DNA from: Xanthobacter oligotrophicus
GTDB taxonomy: Bacteria > Pseudomonadota > Alphaproteobacteria > Rhizobiales > Xanthobacteraceae
Assembly (NCBI RefSeq): GCF_008364685.1
Contig: NZ_VTTL01000008.1
Location: forward strand, 186,001-250,000
Length of the DNA: 64,000 nucleotides
Direction: 5' to 3'
The notes under the pieces are model-generated. The model was not told where the DNA came from, did not search any database, and saw only the letters and a list, made by a program, of their open reading frames with translations. The translations under genes were made by a program, and so were the position numbers. This document shows positions 7,188-14,870 of this stretch, in pieces. Numbering within the stretch: position 1 is the first letter of the stretch; every line of letters begins with the position of its first letter.

Positions 7188-9980
7188 GTGCCGCGCTCCC
7201 CCAAAAAGCCCCTGCCCCCCGCGCCCAAATCTAAAGCGCGCCCTTCCCACACCGCGGATGCTGCGCTGCCGGAGGTGTTCCGCCGCTGGTTCCGCGCGCG
7301 GGGCTGGACGGCACGGGCGCACCAGATCGATCTCGTCACCGCCGCCCAGGCCGGGCGCTCGGTGCTGCTCATCGCCCCCACCGGCGCCGGCAAGACCCTC
7401 GCCGGCTTCCTGCCCACGCTCATCGAACTGAGCGGCGGGCGCGCGAAACGCGGCGCTGGAAGCAAGCAGGGAAGCAGCTCCGCCGCCGGGGCTTCTCCCC
7501 CTCCAACGTCCGTGCCCCATCCGGACTCCGTTCCCCCTCCCCAGCCCTCCCCCGCAAGCGGGAGAGGGAGCAAGCCGGCGCGGGATGTCGGCAAAGGGCA
7601 AACGGTCAGTGCCGACATCACAGCGGACCCGACCGACACCGCCCCCCTGCCCTTCGCCCGCTGGCAGGCGACGCAGCCGGCCTCGCCGCTGCACACACTC
7701 TATATCTCTCCGCTGAAGGCGCTGGCGGTGGACATCGCGCGCAATCTGGAGACGCCCATCAGCGAGATGGGACTGCCCATCCGCGTGGAGACCCGCACCG
7801 GCGACACCCCCTCCTCCCGCCGCCAGCGGCAGCGGCGCGACCCGCCCGACATCCTGCTCACCACCCCCGAGCAGATCTCCCTGCTGCTCGCCTCGAAAGA
7901 TGCCGAGCACCTGTTCAGCGGCCTCAAGCGCGTGGTGCTGGACGAGTTGCACGCCCTCGTCACCTCCAAGCGCGGCGACCTGCTGGCGCTGGCGCTGGCG
8001 CGGCTGCGGGCCATCGCGCCGGGGCTGCAATGTGTCGGCCTCTCCGCCACCGTGGCCGAGCCCGACGACCTGCGCCGCTATCTGGTGGCCCAGGACGAAG
8101 GCGCCCCCGCCCCCCTTGCCGACCTGGTGGTGGCGCAGGGCGGCGTCGCGCCCGACGTGCGCATGCTGGAGACGGATGTGCCCATGCCGTGGGCGAGCCA
8201 CATGGCGCTCCATGCCGTGCGCGACATCTATGCGCTGCTGAAGGTGAACCGGCTCAGCCTCGTCTTTGTCAACACGCGCCGGCAGGCGGAATTCATCTTC
8301 CAGGAGCTGTGGCGCATCAACGACGACAACCTGCCCATCGCCCTGCACCACGGCTCGCTGGCGGTGGAGCAGCGGCGCAAGGTGGAGGCGGCCATGGCTG
8401 CCGGCCGGCTGAAGGCGGTGGTGGCCACCTCCTCCCTCGACCTCGGCATCGACTGGGGTGACGTGGACCTCGTCATCAACGTGGGCGCGCCCAAGGGCTC
8501 CTCGCGGCTGCTCCAGCGCATCGGCCGCGCCAACCACCGGCTGGACGAGCCTTCTCGCGCCGTGCTGGTGCCGGCCAACCGGTTCGAGGTGCTGGAATGC
8601 CGGGCCGCGCTGGAGGCGGTGGCGATCGGGGCGCAGGATACCCCGCCGGAGCGCCTCGGCGCGCTGGACGTGCTGGCCCAGCACATCCTCGGCATGGCCT
8701 GCGCCGCCCCCTTCGCCGCCGACGCGCTGTTCAAGGAAGTGCGCTCGGCCGCGCCCTACCGGACCCTGCCCCGGGAAGACTTCGACGCCGCCCTGGAATT
8801 CGTCGCCACCGGCGGCTACGCGCTGAAGGCCTATGAGCGCTACGCCAAGATCCGCCCCACCCGCGACGGCCTGTGGCGGGTGGCCAACCCCATGATCGCG
8901 CAGGCCTACCGGCTCAACGTGGGCACCATCGTGGAATCCACCATGCTGAAAGTCCGCCTGGTCTCGGCGCGGGGCGCGGCCAAGACCGGCGTGACCGGGC
9001 GGGTGCGCTTCGGCGGGCGGATGCTGGGCGAGGTGGAGGAATATTTCGTGGAGACCATGGTGCCCGGCGACACCTTCGTCTTCGCCGGCGAGATCCTGCG
9101 CTACGAGACATTGGTGGAGGACGAGGTCTATGTCTCGCGCACCACCGCCACCGAGCCCAAGGTGCCGGCCTATGCGGGGGGCAAGTTCCCCCTCTCCACC
9201 TTCCTCGCGGCGGGGGTGCGGGCGCTGCTCGCCGCCCCCGAGCGCTGGGCCGCGCTGCCGAAGCAGGTGCGCGAGTGGCTGGAGCTGCAACGCCTGCGCT
9301 CGCGCCTGCCGGGCCGCGACGACCTGCTGGTGGAAAGCTTCGTGCAGGGCGGGCGCCATTATCTCGTCACCTACCCATTCGAGGGGCGCCTCGCCCACCA
9401 GACCCTCGGCATGCTGCTGACGCGGCGGCTGGAGCGGGCGCGGCTGAAGCCGCTGGGCTTCGTCGCCAACGACTATGCCCTCGCCGTCTATGCCGCCGGC
9501 GACATGGGCGCCGCCATCTCCCAAGGCCGGCTCACGCTGGCGGACCTGTTCGACGAGGACATGCTGGGAGACGATCTTGAGGCGTGGCTGGCGGAAAGCG
9601 CTCTGATGAAGCGCACGTTCCGCTATTGCGCGGTGATCGCCGGGCTGATCGAGCGGCGGTTTCCCGGCAAGGAGAAGACCTCGCGGCAGGTCACCGTCTC
9701 CACCGACCTGATCTATGACGTGCTGCGCCGGCACGAGAGCGACCATCTGCTGCTGCGCGCCGCGCGGGCGGACGCCGCCACCGGCCTGCTCGACGTGAAG
9801 CGTCTTGCGCAGATGCTGGCGCGCATCAGGGGGCGCATCGTGCACATGGCGCTGGAGCGGGTGTCGCCGCTGGCGGTGCCGGTGCTGCTGGAGATCGGCC
9901 AGGAGAGCGTGGGGGGCGAGGCGAGCGAGGCGCTGCTCGCGGAGGCGGAAGAGGAACTCATCCGCGCCGCCACGGGTTGA
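7188..9980 (+). CDS. Ligase-associated DNA damage response DEXH-box helicase (Lhr-like)
   Basis: This 930-residue superfamily 2 helicase has motif I APTGAGKT (63-70), a DELH box in VVLDELHAL, and motif VI in QRIGRANHRLDE, followed by the Lhr winged-helix and core C-terminal regions. This subfamily usually sits with an ATP-dependent DNA ligase, an exonuclease and the nuclease PdeM; none of these is adjacent here. The start is a GTG. Between motif I and the conserved LHTLYISPLKALAVD there is an extra low-complexity segment of about 85 residues (82-167) rich in Pro, Ser, Gly and Ala. It contains an in-frame copy of a genomic palindromic repeat. Confidence 0.9.
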   Translation: MPRSPKKPLPPAPKSKARPSHTADAALPEVFRRWFRARGWTARAHQIDLVTAAQAGRSVLLIAPTGAGKTLAGFLPTLIELSGGRAKRGAGSKQGSSSAAGASPPPTSVPHPDSVPPPQPSPASGRGSKPARDVGKGQTVSADITADPTDTAPLPFARWQATQPASPLHTLYISPLKALAVDIARNLETPISEMGLPIRVETRTGDTPSSRRQRQRRDPPDILLTTPEQISLLLASKDAEHLFSGLKRVVLDELHALVTSKRGDLLALALARLRAIAPGLQCVGLSATVAEPDDLRRYLVAQDEGAPAPLADLVVAQGGVAPDVRMLETDVPMPWASHMALHAVRDIYALLKVNRLSLVFVNTRRQAEFIFQELWRINDDNLPIALHHGSLAVEQRRKVEAAMAAGRLKAVVATSSLDLGIDWGDVDLVINVGAPKGSSRLLQRIGRANHRLDEPSRAVLVPANRFEVLECRAALEAVAIGAQDTPPERLGALDVLAQHILGMACAAPFAADALFKEVRSAAPYRTLPREDFDAALEFVATGGYALKAYERYAKIRPTRDGLWRVANPMIAQAYRLNVGTIVESTMLKVRLVSARGAAKTGVTGRVRFGGRMLGEVEEYFVETMVPGDTFVFAGEILRYETLVEDEVYVSRTTATEPKVPAYAGGKFPLSTFLAAGVRALLAAPERWAALPKQVREWLELQRLRSRLPGRDDLLVESFVQGGRHYLVTYPFEGRLAHQTLGMLLTRRLERARLKPLGFVANDYALAVYAAGDMGAAISQGRLTLADLFDEDMLGDDLEAWLAESALMKRTFRYCAVIAGLIERRFPGKEKTSRQVTVSTDLIYDVLRRHESDHLLLRAARADAATGLLDVKRLAQMLARIRGRIVHMALERVSPLAVPVLLEIGQESVGGEASEALLAEAEEELIRAATG
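7545..7568 (-). repeat. Palindromic repeat unit embedded in the helicase gene
   Basis: This 24-base unit is identical to the right-hand units of the paired repeats at 12621-12644, 30483-30506 and 44381-44404. It reads CCCTCCCCCGCAAGC then GGGAGAGGG and folds on itself around AA. Here it lies in frame and encodes part of PSPASGRGS inside the extra helicase segment. The upstream bases (CCCCCTCCCCAG) also resemble the flank of the intergenic copies. No partner unit in the opposite orientation is visible nearby. Confidence 0.85.
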
Positions 9981-10238
9981 TCATGGGTTGGTCAGGCGGA
10001 TTGAACCGCGAACGGCTGATTCGCCGATCTGCGGCGGGTATCCGGAAACAGGGCGCGCCGAAACGCTCCCGCGGCACTCTCACAGAGCGCGGCGAAAGGT
10101 CTGGTGACCCATTTCGCAAGTGCGAATGCGCCAACTCAGCTGTTGCACTTCGGAAACGGGCAACTTTGAATGGCCTCCATTCCCATCACGATCACGTGAT
10201 CAGACGGCGCGCAAAAAGCTCGCCGCCGAACCCGGATA
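9981..10238. other. Gene-free stretch after the helicase
   Basis: No convincing protein gene is visible here; an open 120-codon frame overlapping the helicase stop is Arg/Ser-rich and has no recognisable features. A perfect 12-base palindrome GATCACGTGATC occurs at 10190-10201. The gene-free zone continues past the small ORF (10239-10358) to 10581. There a compact hairpin GTCACG-GCTG-CGTGAC (10474-10489) lies 90 bases before the zincin gene. Confidence 0.5.
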
Positions 10239-10358
10239 TCAGAACATCACGCCGCCGAGCATGCCGAGCGTGGCGGCATTGGCCTCGTGAGGGGCAAAAA
10301 ACGCAGCAATTCCAAGGATGGTCACCAGAGCGCCGGTGACAGCAAGCTTCCGAACCAT
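10239..10358 (-). CDS. Small hydrophobic protein, 39 residues
   Basis: This short ORF encodes a Lys/Arg-containing N terminus (MVRKLAVTG), a hydrophobic stretch (about residues 5-22) and a glycine-rich end (LGMLGGVMF). An ANAA sequence after the hydrophobic stretch could be a signal-peptidase site, giving a very short exported peptide, or the stretch could stay as a membrane anchor. GGAGAG lies six bases before the ATG, a good ribosome site. It has no partner gene in the same direction and sits alone in an otherwise gene-free region. I do not recognise the family. Confidence 0.55.
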   Translation of the reverse strand: MVRKLAVTGALVTILGIAAFFAPHEANAATLGMLGGVMF

Positions 10359-10581
10359 GGCCACTCTCCAAATTCGTCGTCTACAGGGTTAACGATGCAG
10401 GTCGATTAAGAGTTCCTTAACCAAGTCTCCCTGAACCCCCTTTGATGCTCCCGTTCAGAAAGTGTTCAGGAAAGTCACGGCTGCGTGACGATTGCCCCCC
10501 GGGGAGGGTCAGGACGATTGACCTTTGCCCCGCATGATGTTGCATCGCAGCAGCAAGGGTTCCGCCGAAGGAGGTACAGGC

Positions 10582-11022
10582 ATGTCGCAGAAGAGCGCGG
10601 GGGAAAGCGAGGCGCTGACGGTCTGGCGCGATCTTGAGGCGCCCGGCATCGCCGTGTTCGAGGAACTGGCCCGCGACGCCTTCTCCCGCCTGCCCGATTC
10701 CTTCCGCGCGCTGTGCGAGGGCCTCGTCATCCGCATCGAGGATTTTCCCACCGACGAGGTGCTGGACGAGATGGACGCCGAGACGCCGTTCGACCTGCTC
10801 GGCCTGTTCCAGGGCGTCGGCCGCGCCCAGGCGGATGCGGTGGCCCACACCGGGCAGATGCCCAACATGGTGTCCCTCTATCGCCGCCCCATCCTCGACT
10901 ACTGGGCCGAGAACGAGGAAACCCTCGGCGACGTGGTCACCCACGTGCTGGTGCACGAGATCGGCCATCATTTCGGCCTCTCCGACGGCGACATGGAGGC
11001 CATCGAGGACCGGGCCAATTGA
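10582..11022 (+). CDS. Metallopeptidase family protein (minimal zincin)
   Basis: This 146-residue protein carries the zinc-protease signature HEIGHHFGLSD near its C terminus (HExxH plus downstream His), preceded by the conserved PNMVSLYRRPILDYW. It matches the small zincin-like family formerly called DUF1025, whose substrates are unknown. AAGGAGGT seven bases before the ATG at 10582 fixes the start; the open frame begins earlier at 10525 without such a site. No signal peptide is visible, so it is probably cytoplasmic. A cytochrome b561 gene follows after 77 bases. Confidence 0.88.
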   Translation: MSQKSAGESEALTVWRDLEAPGIAVFEELARDAFSRLPDSFRALCEGLVIRIEDFPTDEVLDEMDAETPFDLLGLFQGVGRAQADAVAHTGQMPNMVSLYRRPILDYWAENEETLGDVVTHVLVHEIGHHFGLSDGDMEAIEDRAN

Positions 11023-11099
11023 CCGCAGGGCAAGCTGCGCCTTCGCGCTGGACCTGGGCGGCACACATTTTTAGAATTAATCAAAACAAGGAGGCTCAT

Positions 11100-11657
11100 G
11101 TGGCCGTCGATCCCAAACTGTCGCGCTATGGGGCGCCGTTGCGCGCCATCCACTGGCTCACCGTTCTGAGCATCATCGTCGTCTTCGGCATCACCTATTT
11201 GGAGGGTTTCTTCGCGCGCGGCACGCCGGCGCGGGGCCTCATCTGGTGGACCCACATCTCGGTGGGCCTCCTCCTCATCGCCCTGGTGGCGGTGCGCATC
11301 CCGGTGCGGATCTTCGGGCCCACGCCGCCCGCCTCGACGCAGATCAGCCGGCCGGTGGCCATCGCCTCGCACATCGTGCACGGGCTGCTCTACCTGCTTT
11401 TGATCGCGACCCCGTTTGTGGGCATCTATCTCGCCTTCCTGCGCGGCAACGAGGTGAGCTTCTTCTCGCTCTTCACCATTCCCTCGCCCATCGCGCCGGA
11501 CCGCCCCACGGCCCGGCAGGTGCAGGAGGTGCACGAATGGCTGGCCAACGCCCTCGTCATCCTCGCTTTCCTGCACGCGGCCGCCGCCGTGGCCCACCAC
11601 GTGCTGCTCAAGGACGACGTGCTGAAGCGCATGCTGCCGGAACGCGTCGCCCCCTGA
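11100..11657 (+). CDS. Cytochrome b561-type di-haem membrane protein
   Basis: This 185-residue protein has four hydrophobic segments. Histidines suited to ligate two b haems lie in LRAIHWLTVLS, ASHIVHGLLYLL and FLHAAAAVAHHVLLKDD. It belongs to the bacterial CybB-like b561 family, which moves electrons between quinol and periplasmic or oxygen acceptors; the physiological partner is unknown. The start is a GTG with AAGGAGG five bases upstream; the ATG two bases earlier is out of frame. Bases 11023-11099 separate it from the zincin gene. Confidence 0.88.
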   Translation: MAVDPKLSRYGAPLRAIHWLTVLSIIVVFGITYLEGFFARGTPARGLIWWTHISVGLLLIALVAVRIPVRIFGPTPPASTQISRPVAIASHIVHGLLYLLLIATPFVGIYLAFLRGNEVSFFSLFTIPSPIAPDRPTARQVQEVHEWLANALVILAFLHAAAAVAHHVLLKDDVLKRMLPERVAP

Positions 11658-11788
11658 TCGGCAGCCCCCTCGGGCCGGCGCGCGGGCTTTCGCGCGCCGG
11701 TCTTCTTGACTGGGCAAGGGCGGATGCGCCTGTTATGGAGGGGCCTCAGGCAGGAAGCCTATAAAGACAAGCCGAGGCTCAAGGTCCC

Positions 11789-12394
11789 ATGGAGAAGTTC
11801 ACCGTCCTGGAGGGCGTCGCCGCCCCGCTGAAGCTGGTCAATGTCGATACCGACATGATCATCCCCAAGCAGTACCTCAAGACCATCAAGCGCACGGGCC
11901 TGGGCACCGGCCTGTTCTCGGAGATGCGGTACAAGGACGACGGCTCGGACAATCCCGACTTCGTGCTCAACCAGAGCGCCTACAAGTCCGCCAAGATCCT
12001 GGTGGCCGGCGACAATTTCGGCTGCGGCTCGTCCCGTGAGCATGCGCCGTGGGCGCTGCTCGACTTCGGCATCCGCTGCGTGATCTCCACCTCGTTCGCC
12101 GACATCTTCTACAACAACTGCTTCAAGAACGGCATCCTGCCCGTGGTCGTCTCCAAGGAGGACCTGGACAAGCTGTTCGACGATGCCGACCGCGGCGCCA
12201 ACGCCACCCTCACCATCGACCTGCCGGCGCAGGAAATCCGCGGGCCGGACGGCGGCGTGGTGAAGTTCGAGATCGACCCGTTCCGCAAGCGCTGCCTCAT
12301 CGAGGGGTTGGACGACATCGGCCTGACCCTGGAGAAGGCCCCCGCCATCGCCGCCTACGAGACCGCCAAGAACGCCGAACAGCCCTGGCTGTGA
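11789..12394 (+). CDS. leuD: 3-isopropylmalate dehydratase small subunit
   Basis: This 201-residue LeuD swivel-domain subunit combines with LeuC to isomerise 2- to 3-isopropylmalate in leucine synthesis. It shows the family's [14 protein letters not shown] near the N terminus, [17 protein letters not shown], and [14 protein letters not shown]. The length is normal. leuC lies on the opposite strand about 5 kb away, with the nad genes between them, so the two subunits are split into separate transcripts. Confidence 0.97.
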   Translation: MEKFTVLEGVAAPLKLVNVDTDMIIPKQYLKTIKRTGLGTGLFSEMRYKDDGSDNPDFVLNQSAYKSAKILVAGDNFGCGSSREHAPWALLDFGIRCVISTSFADIFYNNCFKNGILPVVVSKEDLDKLFDDADRGANATLTIDLPAQEIRGPDGGVVKFEIDPFRKRCLIEGLDDIGLTLEKAPAIAAYETAKNAEQPWL

Positions 12395-12435
12395 GTGGCG
12401 CCGGCCTCCTGCGGGGCTGATCGCGAGACGGGCGG

Positions 12436-12541
12436 ACCAGAACCACCGCACCCCCTCTCCCGCTTGCGGGCCACAGTGTGTGGCCGTCGTTACGCCGAGA
12501 CCTTGAACCAGAGCCACCGTGCCCCCTCTCCCGCTTGCGGG
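12436..12541 (+). repeat. Direct repeat carrying the left palindrome unit twice
   Basis: A 35-base segment beginning ACCAGA(A/G)CCACCG and running into CCCTCTCCCGCTTGCGGG occurs at 12436-12470 and again at 12507-12541, a 71-base offset. The first copy breaks off after GCGGG, while the second continues into the complete palindrome unit. This looks like a partial duplication of the left end of the composite repeat. Confidence 0.7.
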
Positions 12542-12644
12542 GGAGGGTTGGGGTGGGGGCTGGTCGGCTGGGTTCCGCCCCATCATAGGGTTACAGATGG
12601 AGAGGGCTTCCCCCTCCCTGCCCTCCCCCGCAAGCGGGAGAGGG
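12524..12644. repeat. Composite interspersed repeat, locus A (inverted pair)
   Basis: Two exact 24-base units in opposite orientation (12524-12547 and 12621-12644) enclose about 73 bases. Each unit is itself a near-perfect hairpin around TT or AA, and the two together can form a larger one. The total span is 121 bases, almost the same as loci B and C in this window. It lies between leuD and nadQ and contains no plausible gene. It resembles the paired layout of BIME/REP elements; an encoded transposase is not visible here. Confidence 0.85.
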
Positions 12645-12793
12645 TTCCCGCCTGCTCCAAGTTCTTCTGGCAGGGCTTCAAGACAACAGGCATCGAGCAA
12701 AGTGCTTCGAGCCGGGACGCAAAGACCCGCCCCACTCCCCCTTTTGCCGCGCTTCCGTCCCGCGCGGTCGGCGTGCTATCGGGGGCGCAGCGG

Positions 12794-13768
12794 ATGGCAT
12801 CGCTATTCCGCGAGGCCTTCCCCCCTGCCGTGAGCATCATGCCGGGTTCCCAGCGCGCCAGCCGATCCGTTGTCGTGGATCTCATCGCCGTGCTCGCGGC
12901 GGTGACCGCCGGCGAGCCGCGGGTGATGACGGTGACAAAGGGCAGCGCCCTGCCCTCCGGCCCGTTCGAACTGGCCCACCGCTCGCTCCAGCAGGGCCTG
13001 CGCGACTGGGTGGAGCAGCAGACCCACCATCCGCTCGGCTATGTGGAGCAGCTCTACACCTTCGCCGACAAGGACCGCGCCGATGCGGATACCGCGCCCC
13101 GCACCATCTCCATCTCCTATTTGGGGCTGACGCGGGAGCACGATGCGGCCGAGGCAGGCTGGCACAGCTGGTATGAATACTTCCCGTGGGAGGACCACCG
13201 CGCCGGCCCGCCGGCGGTGATCGCCAGGGTGCTGGCGCCCGCGCTGTCCGCCTGGGCGGAGGATGCCTCCACCGCCGGCATGCGGAGCGAGCGGCGGCTG
13301 CGGGCGGCGGCCACCTTCGCCCTCGACGGCGCGCGCTGGAACGAGGAGCTGACCCTCCAACGCTACGAGATGCTGTACGAGGCCGGCATCGTCGCCGAGC
13401 GCCTGCGCCGGGAAGGCCACAGCGAGGAAGGGGGCGCCGGCCGCCCCATGATCGCCGACCACCGGCGCATCCTAGCCACCGGAATTGCGCGGCTTCGGGC
13501 CAAGATCAAGTATCGCCCGGTGGTGTTCGAGCTGATGCCGCCCACCTTCACCCTACTCCAACTGCAACGCTGCGTGGAAGCCATCGCCGGACGCACCCTG
13601 CACAAGCAGAATTTTCGCCGGCTCATGGAACAACAGGAGCTGGTGGAGGAAACCGGCGGCACCACCTCCGAAAGCCTTGGGCGGCCAGCGAAACTCTTCC
13701 GTTTCCGCCACGCCGTGGTGGAGGAGCGGGCGCTGGCCGGAACGAAATTGCCCCTCGCGCCCACTTGA
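12794..13768 (+). CDS. nadQ: NadQ-type NAD biosynthesis regulator (COG4111-like)
   Basis: This 324-residue protein resembles the alphaproteobacterial NAD-regulator family with a Nudix-like N-terminal part (VDLIAVLAAVTAGEPRVMTV) and a C-terminal winged-helix part (RCVEAIAGRTLHKQNFRRLM). Family knowledge says NadQ represses de novo NAD genes through palindromes. Here it is immediately upstream of nadA-nadB-nadC, with matching half-sites in the gap. The start is uncertain: ATG 12794 has a weak GGGGGCG ahead, and ATG 12839 would give 309 residues. The frame is open back through repeat DNA to 12395, which I regard as non-coding. Confidence 0.8.
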   Translation: MASLFREAFPPAVSIMPGSQRASRSVVVDLIAVLAAVTAGEPRVMTVTKGSALPSGPFELAHRSLQQGLRDWVEQQTHHPLGYVEQLYTFADKDRADADTAPRTISISYLGLTREHDAAEAGWHSWYEYFPWEDHRAGPPAVIARVLAPALSAWAEDASTAGMRSERRLRAAATFALDGARWNEELTLQRYEMLYEAGIVAERLRREGHSEEGGAGRPMIADHRRILATGIARLRAKIKYRPVVFELMPPTFTLLQLQRCVEAIAGRTLHKQNFRRLMEQQELVEETGGTTSESLGRPAKLFRFRHAVVEERALAGTKLPLAPT

Positions 13769-13822
13769 CAGTGCTTATGCTCAGTATAAGCATATGCCGG
13801 ACATATGCTCAAACTGAGTATA
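13765..13822 (+). promoter_or_regulatory. nad operon control region with two palindromic sites
   Basis: A TTGACA box (13765-13770) overlaps the nadQ stop. Site 1 has arms GCTTAT and ATAAGC around GCTCAGT (13773-13791). Site 2 has TATGCTCA and TGAGTATA around AAC (13804-13822). Both contain TATGCTCA. Site 2 ends four bases before the nadA start codon and no ribosome site is visible, so bound repressor would block transcription start. NadQ is the obvious candidate protein. Confidence 0.7.
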
Positions 13823-13826
13823 GACA

Positions 13827-14870
13827 ATGGTCTCACTTGCACAGCCAGCCTTCCGCCAGCCTGCCCCCCAGGATGCCGCTCTCCGAGAGGCCGCCCTTTC
13901 CGAGGCATTCGCCCGCACCGCCTCGCTCTATGAGCGCGTCCGGCGCGTGGTGCCGCCCGCCGACTGGGCCTTCTTCGCCGAGGATGCCGAAGCCATCCTG
14001 CGCCTGAAGCGCGAACGCAACGCGGTGATCCTGGCGCACAATTACCAGACGCCGGAAATCTTCCACTGCGTCGCCGACATCGTGGGCGACAGCCTGGCGC
14101 TGGCCCGCGAGGCCATGCGGGTGGATGCGGACGTGATCGTGCTCGCCGGCGTCTACTTCATGGCCGAGACGGCGAAGCTGCTCAATCCCGGCAAGACCGT
14201 CCTGATCCCGGACCAGGGCGCCGGCTGCTCGCTGGCCGATTCCATCACGGCGGAGGACGTGCGCCTCATGCGGCAGGCCTATCCCGGCCTGCCCGTCATC
14301 GCCTATGTGAACACCTCGGCTGCCGTGAAGGCGGAGGTGGACGTGTGCTGCACCTCGGGCAACGCGGCGCGCATCGTGAAAAGCTTCGGCGTGCCGAAGG
14401 TGATCATGCTGCCCGACCAGTACCTGGCCAAGAACGTGGCCGCCGAGACCGGCGTCGAGATCATCTCCTGGGCCGGCCAGTGCGAGGTGCACGAGCGCTT
14501 CACCGCGCAGGACGTGCGCGAGCTGCGCATAGCCAATCCCGGCGTCACCGTGCTGGTGCATCCGGAATGCCCGCCGGAGGTGGTGGCGGAGGCGGATTTC
14601 GCCGGCTCCACCGCCGCCATGAGCGATTATGTGGGCCAAAAGCGCCCGCCCCGCGTGGTGCTGCTCACCGAATGCTCCATGAGCGACAATGTCGCCGTGA
14701 ACTATCCGGACATCGACTTCGTGCGGCCCTGCAATCTCTGCCCGCACATGAAGAAGATCACGCTGTCCAACATCCGCAAGGCGCTGGAAGGCAATTTGCA
14801 CGAAGTGACCATCGCGGCGGACGTGGCGGACCGCGCCCGCGCCTCGGTGGAGCGGATGCTGGCGCTGTGA
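13827..14870 (+). CDS. nadA: Quinolinate synthase A
   Basis: This 347-residue cytoplasmic 4Fe-4S enzyme condenses iminoaspartate (from NadB) with dihydroxyacetone phosphate to quinolinate. Conserved features include AVILAHNYQTPEI, cysteines in DVCCTSGN and RPCNLCPHMKK that fit cluster ligands, and HPECPPEV. It is first in nadA-nadB-nadC and its stop overlaps the GTG of nadB by four bases. No Shine-Dalgarno is visible before the ATG, and a regulator palindrome ends four bases upstream. Translation may be leaderless or from a very short leader, unless the true start is further in. Confidence 0.95.
   Translation: MVSLAQPAFRQPAPQDAALREAALSEAFARTASLYERVRRVVPPADWAFFAEDAEAILRLKRERNAVILAHNYQTPEIFHCVADIVGDSLALAREAMRVDADVIVLAGVYFMAETAKLLNPGKTVLIPDQGAGCSLADSITAEDVRLMRQAYPGLPVIAYVNTSAAVKAEVDVCCTSGNAARIVKSFGVPKVIMLPDQYLAKNVAAETGVEIISWAGQCEVHERFTAQDVRELRIANPGVTVLVHPECPPEVVAEADFAGSTAAMSDYVGQKRPPRVVLLTECSMSDNVAVNYPDIDFVRPCNLCPHMKKITLSNIRKALEGNLHEVTIAADVADRARASVERMLAL

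Noticed and set aside
7005..9845. Very long minus-strand open frame joined to the 6057-7004 gene, giving 1262 codons
   Set aside because: It is the antisense of the helicase, His/Gly/Arg-rich as expected from a shadow frame in GC-rich DNA; only the last 315 codons have protein-like composition and a ribosome site.
9977..10339. 120-codon frame overlapping the helicase stop, at a place where pdeM might be expected
   Set aside because: Its composition is Arg/Ser-rich with no phosphoesterase motifs (no GDxHG or similar), and it runs antisense to the better-supported 39-residue ORF.
12436..12644. CRISPR-like array
   Set aside because: Only two or three units occur, they are inverted relative to each other, are hairpins themselves, and recur at dispersed loci; no cas gene is present.
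12395..12793. In-frame N-terminal extension of nadQ through the composite repeat
   Set aside because: The encoded residues come from repeat DNA (PSPACGGGLGWG and similar), which appears in any frame crossing these repeats.
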